A stretch of DNA of 18,232 nucleotides from a candidate division CSSED10-310 bacterium (GTDB taxonomy: Bacteria > CSSED10-310 > JAFGDC01), in the NCBI GenBank assembly GCA_016932295.1, contig JAFGDC010000554.1, forward strand, positions 1 through 18,232, in the 5' to 3' direction. Under the pieces are notes generated by a model. It saw nothing but the letters and a program-made list of their open reading frames with translations. It ran no database searches and was not told the origin of the DNA. Each line of letters begins with the position of its first letter. Position 1 is the stretch's first letter. This document shows, one piece after another, positions 15,449-18,232 of this stretch. The position numbers and the translations under genes were made by a program.

Positions 15449-16324
15449 GTGGGGCAGGCTCCGGGGATGGCGTGGGCGGAGGAGCGATACTGGGAACCCA
15501 GATAGGGGATGCGCAGTATAGTAGCTCAGTTTCCACACTCATGCAAGAAAAGATGCATACGAGCCGCCTGCAATCCCCGGGGTGGTCAACAGCCGCTTCT
15601 GAATAGTGTATTCCAGAAGGACTGACAGCCGTCACCCAATGTCATCTTCCGCCTTCGTGGCGAAAGGAATGTCGGGATTGTTCCACGCACTCAATCAGAT
15701 AATAACCGTGGCGGGGGATTGGGGAAGAAGGCTGCATGTCTCGTACCGGAGAGAAACCAGGACCATGAACAACTGATATGGTTCCACGAAGCCAGGTGAA
15801 CGGACAATCCCGCTACGGCGTTGAGCGCTTTGGTTTCTATATAAGCCTGTGGTGGTCAAGTGGCGAGGAGCGGTTGGCTGACTGCGTGCCTCCAGCGGCG
15901 GTGCGGTGCGCGGACGAATCAGGCCGCACCCAGGGCGCGTGTGATCGATCCGACGCGTAACCCCGGCACATCAAGACAGTCAGTTCAATCCCGCACACAG
16001 TCGCCACCTCCCTTCTGCGCACCGCGCCTTGTCATGTTCGAATAACGCCAGCAGTTCATCCTGTATCTTCGTGGCTGCTGTGGAAGATTGAAAGCCAACG
16101 CACCACGACGATCGGTACAAGATTCGGGGTACGACACCATTGGCGCGCAACCCCATCGGAACGAGAGTCCCGCCTGGTTCCTGTAGTAGACTGTAAGCCA
16201 TACGCAATGCATCTGCTTTCACAGGGCGACACAGTGTCTTTCAAACTGATCCCGGCACTGCCACCGGCAGACAGAATCCGACCAGGAATCCCTGTGTCGA
16301 AATGAACGTTGAGCAGCCCTCGGC

Positions 16325-16353
16325 TTGACAGGCGAACGAGCCTGTGGTACGGA
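16325..16353 (+). promoter_or_regulatory. Candidate promoter of mtnP
   Basis: A perfect TTGACA at 16325-16330 is followed after 17 bases by TACGGA, a weak -10 box. The dyad ACAGGC (16328-16333) and GCCTGT (16340-16345) overlaps the -35 element and spacer, where a repressor could bind. The start would lie about 45 bases before ATG 16402. Confidence 0.35.
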
Positions 16354-16354
16354 T

Positions 16355-16384
16355 GTGTAACCATTAAGTGACAGTAAGTTACAC
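16355..16384. repeat. Inverted repeat just upstream of mtnP
   Basis: GTGTAAC (16355-16361) and GTTACAC (16378-16384) are perfect inverted repeats 16 bases apart, ending eight bases before the AGGAGG of mtnP. They could fold in the leader RNA next to the ribosome site or serve as a protein-binding site. Confidence 0.4.
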
Positions 16385-16401
16385 CAATCCAGGAGGCGGG
16401 C

Positions 16402-17253
16402 ATGGCGGTTCCAATCGCAATCATCGGAGGCAGCGGACTCTACCAGATTCCAGATCTGAAAATCCTCGAGGAGCGCACCATAGCCACTCCGTATGGTGAT
16501 CCGTCGGACGCCGTCATCATTGCCGAGCTCTCCGGTCGCACGCTGGCGTTTCTACCACGCCACGGCCGTGGTCATCGCTTCAATCCCACCAACGTGCCGG
16601 TACGCGCCAACATCTATGCCCTGAAAAGTCTGGGGGTCGAGTGGCTGATCGGCATCAGTGCGGTCGGCAGTCTGAAACTGAAGATCATGCCTCGGGACAT
16701 GGTGATTCCGGACCAGATCATCGATCGCACCAAGAGTCGGGTGAACACCTTTTTCGATGAGATAGCGGTCCACGCCGACTTCTCAGAACCATTCTGTCCC
16801 ATACTTTCCAGCCTCCTCTCGGACAGTATCGAAAAACTGGGATTCAGAGGGCATTCCGGCGGCACCTATGTCTGCATGGAAGGACCCCTCTTCTCCACCA
16901 AGGCTGAATCGGCCATGCACCGCTCATGGGGGGCTTCCGTCATCGGCATGACAGCCCTGCCGGAGGCCAAACTGGCACGCGAGGCCGAGATGTGTTACTC
17001 GCTGGTGTGTCTTGCCACCGATTACGATGTCTGGCACGAGTCCGAAACAGTCGATATCACCATGATCCTGGACAATCTCAGGCAGAATGTGGAAAACGTG
17101 CAGACGCTCCTGAAGCATGTCGTGAATCGTATCCCCGAGTCGCGACGATGCAACTGCACGCATGCCCTCGAAACCGCCATCCTCACCGATAAGAAGTTCA
17201 TAACTCCAGCCTTACGGGAGAAATGGCAGCCGCTTCTCGGCAAGTATCTCTGA
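16402..17253 (+). CDS. mtnP: S-methyl-5'-thioadenosine phosphorylase
   Basis: MtnP splits 5'-methylthioadenosine with phosphate into adenine and 5-methylthioribose 1-phosphate, the entry to methionine salvage and a sink for the by-product of polyamine or homoserine-lactone synthesis. The 283 residues match the trimeric MTAP/PNP family: IIGGSGLYQI (7-16), FLPRHGRGHRFNP (50-62) with the phosphate-site RHG, ISAVGSL (85-91), VIPDQIIDRT (101-110), EGPLFST (160-166), IGMTALPEAKLAREA (181-195) and ATDYDVW (205-211). The aspartates of ATDYD favour 6-aminopurines, i.e. MTA over inosine or guanosine. ATG 16402 has a strong AGGAGG. No other methionine-salvage gene is adjacent. It is convergent with the DUF3467 gene, and no classical terminator lies between them. 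Confidence 0.95.
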   Translation: MAVPIAIIGGSGLYQIPDLKILEERTIATPYGDPSDAVIIAELSGRTLAFLPRHGRGHRFNPTNVPVRANIYALKSLGVEWLIGISAVGSLKLKIMPRDMVIPDQIIDRTKSRVNTFFDEIAVHADFSEPFCPILSSLLSDSIEKLGFRGHSGGTYVCMEGPLFSTKAESAMHRSWGASVIGMTALPEAKLAREAEMCYSLVCLATDYDVWHESETVDITMILDNLRQNVENVQTLLKHVVNRIPESRRCNCTHALETAILTDKKFITPALREKWQPLLGKYL

Positions 17254-17343
17254 ACACCACACGCTTCCGTTGCCGGCAGATGTGCCCATACCGCATCGCG
17301 CCGCGGATCCGCGCCATCCCCAGCCTGAAACCCTGGCGGCTGC

Positions 17344-17655
17344 TCAGTTCATGACTTTTGGTTGCGGCAGGACCATCTTCTGCGAGCCTAGGTTGATGGT
17401 GCCGAATTTACTCTCGTAGTTCCTCACGCTGTCTTGCAATCCGATCATGATACGCTTGGCCAGACGCGGATGAATGATGATCCTGCTCACCACCTTGAGA
17501 GATTTTACTCCTGGCAGCGCCATGCTGAAGTCCAGAATGAACTCGTTCTCGGTATGAGCGATGGTGAACGAGTTCGCATAGATGCCGTTTTCCACTGACG
17601 GATCGATCTTCAGCGACACTTTCGCCACGGGACCGGGTGATTGTTTGCTGTTCAT
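17344..17655 (-). CDS. DUF3467 family protein
   Basis: The 103-residue cytoplasmic protein matches the DUF3467 pattern: KIDPSVENGIYANSFTIAHT (16-35), NEFILDFSMALPGVKS (37-52), VVSRIIIHPRLAKRIM (55-70) and LQDSVRNYESKFGTI (73-87). The family's biochemical role is not established to my knowledge. There is no signal peptide or membrane segment. The C-terminal tail (LGSQKMVLPQPKVMN) is variable. ATG 17655 is chosen because AGGAAGGA lies directly upstream and the domain starts soon after; an in-frame start at 17730 has no such support. It is a single gene, convergent with mtnP, and its own promoter should lie in the 17656-18143 gap. Confidence 0.82.
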   Translation of the reverse strand: MNSKQSPGPVAKVSLKIDPSVENGIYANSFTIAHTENEFILDFSMALPGVKSLKVVSRIIIHPRLAKRIMIGLQDSVRNYESKFGTINLGSQKMVLPQPKVMN

Positions 17656-18143
17656 ATTCCTTCCTTTCGTCTGCGCCGTCCGGATGACGGGCCCGTATGC
17701 CACCTTACTACACGTCGCGCCGCCGGCCAACCGGCAGGCAATACACCGCCCGGGTATCGTGAGGGAAGCACGTCACCCGATGCAGTTTTGTTCGGTGGCG
17801 CTGCCCGCTCAATCCGTTCGTGTCCATGCTGGGCGAAGCAGAGGACAGCTTACGGCGGACGGAACCCGCCGGCTTCAGTTGTCGGTTCACACCCAGCATG
17901 CTGAAAGAATCATCGTATCTTCCTTCCATCTCGTGGAAAAAACCTGGCACGCTGACTGGTATCGCCGTCAGGTTTTCATCCGTTCCTACGCCGAACCGAC
18001 GAAAGCATTGTTCGAGGCGCACGTTCAATCTCCATCCGTCCATCATCTTTTCCTGCATCCTCAGCCTGTCATTGCAGGATCAGGACCGTTTCCTCGGACA
18101 TCATCCCGTGTTACACTTCCACGAGTCTTCCGGGGGACGCAGT
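17656..18143. other. 488-base region without a convincing gene
   Basis: This lies between the divergent DUF3467 and truA starts. Long open frames exist on both strands (plus 17582-18175, minus 17708-18058), but neither has a ribosome site or recognisable motifs. It contains the foldable element at 17825-17900 and the short dyad GCCGG/CCGGC near 17721-17734. It should hold the promoters of the two flanking genes, but none is clear. Confidence 0.5.
17825..17900. other. 76-base foldable element, partly tRNA-like
   Basis: Outer arms CATGCTGGG (17825-17833) and CCCAGCATG (17892-17900) pair perfectly over 9 bp. Inside, AAGC (17836-17839) pairs with GCTT (17848-17851) around an eight-base loop, and CGGCGG (17853-17858) pairs with CCGCCG (17866-17871) around a seven-base loop. 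The lengths recall the acceptor, D and anticodon arms of a tRNA. However, no proper T arm forms while the outer stem is closed, and the anticodon-like loop lacks U33, so I do not call a tRNA. It may be a structured leader, a relic or chance. Confidence 0.3.
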
Positions 18144-18232
18144 GTGCGGAATATCAAGCTGGTAGTGGAATATGACGGATCGAATTTCTCCGGCTGGCAG
18201 CTCCAGCCGGGTCGCCGGACGGTCCAGGGGGA
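18144..18232 (+). CDS. truA: tRNA pseudouridine synthase A, N-terminal fragment
   Basis: The first 29 codons before the window edge read [20 protein letters not shown] then QPGRRTVQG, the characteristic TruA opening (EYDG, F-GWQ, R-TVQ). TruA makes pseudouridine at positions 38-40 of the tRNA anticodon arm. The catalytic aspartate lies beyond the edge. The start is GTG 18144, with GGGGGA six bases upstream; no ATG is in place. With rluD at the other end it is the second pseudouridine synthase in the window, though unrelated in family. Confidence 0.9.
   Translation, partial: MRNIKLVVEYDGSNFSGWQLQPGRRTVQG

Larger units (their letters stand above)
15262..16401. other. 1.14 kb region without a convincing gene
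   Basis: This lies between the divergent starts of the sigma factor and mtnP. Short open frames occur on both strands, but none pairs a ribosome site with protein-like composition or recognisable motifs. I found no tRNA, rRNA, tmRNA or SRP-like sequence and no flanking repeats of a mobile element. It does hold several short dyads: GTTACGTAAC (15370-15379), an 8-bp stem (15428-15448), CTGGGAACCCAG (15490-15501), GACACAGTGTC (16228-16238), ACAGGC/GCCTGT (16328-16345) and GTGTAAC/GTTACAC (16355-16384). It could hold an sRNA, long leaders, or a decayed gene. Confidence 0.6.

Noticed and set aside
16056..16424. A 122-codon minus-strand frame, and an overlapping 80-codon frame (15980-16222), in the gap before mtnP.
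   Set aside because: The longer one starts inside mtnP; neither has a ribosome site, and I see no family motif in either. They remain possible decayed sequence only.
17827..17898. A tRNA gene.
   Set aside because: Three arms fit, but no T arm can form with the acceptor-like stem closed, TTCACAC lacks the conserved A58, and the anticodon-like loop lacks U33.
17582..18175. A 197-codon plus-strand frame and a 116-codon minus-strand frame (17708-18058) in the gap before truA.
   Set aside because: The plus frame overlaps both DUF3467 and the truA start; neither has a start signal or protein-like motifs.
1..18232. Mobile elements, CRISPR arrays, defence islands, rRNA or phage genes.
   Set aside because: I saw no transposase or integrase motifs, no spaced direct repeats and no recognisable RNA genes; the window reads as core chromosome.

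Overview
The window is an 18.2 kb piece of a Gram-negative bacterial chromosome of moderately high GC. It is densely packed and almost entirely core-genome in character. A complete Tol-Pal envelope operon, lipoprotein-maturation enzymes (Lgt, LspA) and MltG point to a diderm proteobacterium-like cell. The style of the Tol-Pal locus (CpoB/YbgF as a lipoprotein, a short Pro-rich TolA-like protein), the orphan REC/Hpt proteins and the DUF3467 protein would suit a deltaproteobacterial (Desulfobacterota/Desulfuromonadales-like) host. That lineage call is inference from gene content, not a search result.

Layout. (1) 1-2016, minus strand: a compact operon lspA - lgt - unknown 71-codon gene - rluD, with rluD running off the left edge. 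(2) 2345-5658, plus strand: a secreted protein of unknown function, then two adjacent paralogous GT4 glycosyltransferases separated by one base. (3) 5761-7066, plus: two stand-alone receiver (REC) proteins and a stand-alone Hpt protein with no histidine kinase in view. (4) 7130-8588, plus: ruvX (yqgF) and mltG. (5) 8752-13641, plus: tolQ-tolR-tolA-tolB-pal-cpoB behind a near-consensus sigma70 promoter and closed by a strong hairpin. (6) 13741-15261, minus: a 506-residue RpoD-like sigma factor without region 1.1, convergent with the tol operon. (7) 15262-16401: a 1.14 kb stretch with no convincing gene, containing several dyad symmetries. (8) 16402-17253, plus: methylthioadenosine phosphorylase. 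(9) 17344-17655, minus: DUF3467 protein. (10) 17656-18143: a second gene-poor stretch, with a 76-nt foldable element. (11) 18144 to the right edge, plus: the start of truA.

Functional themes are envelope construction (lipoprotein lipidation and signal cleavage feeding Pal and CpoB, Tol-Pal energised constriction, glycan chain-length control by MltG, surface glycan synthesis by the GT4 pair), RNA pseudouridylation (rluD, truA) and gene regulation (sigma factor, REC/Hpt). I see no mobile element, CRISPR array, tRNA, rRNA or defence island. The parts most worth a second look are the sigma factor lacking region 1.1, the large gap with dyads upstream of it, the kinase-less REC-REC-Hpt set, and two unrecognised proteins.
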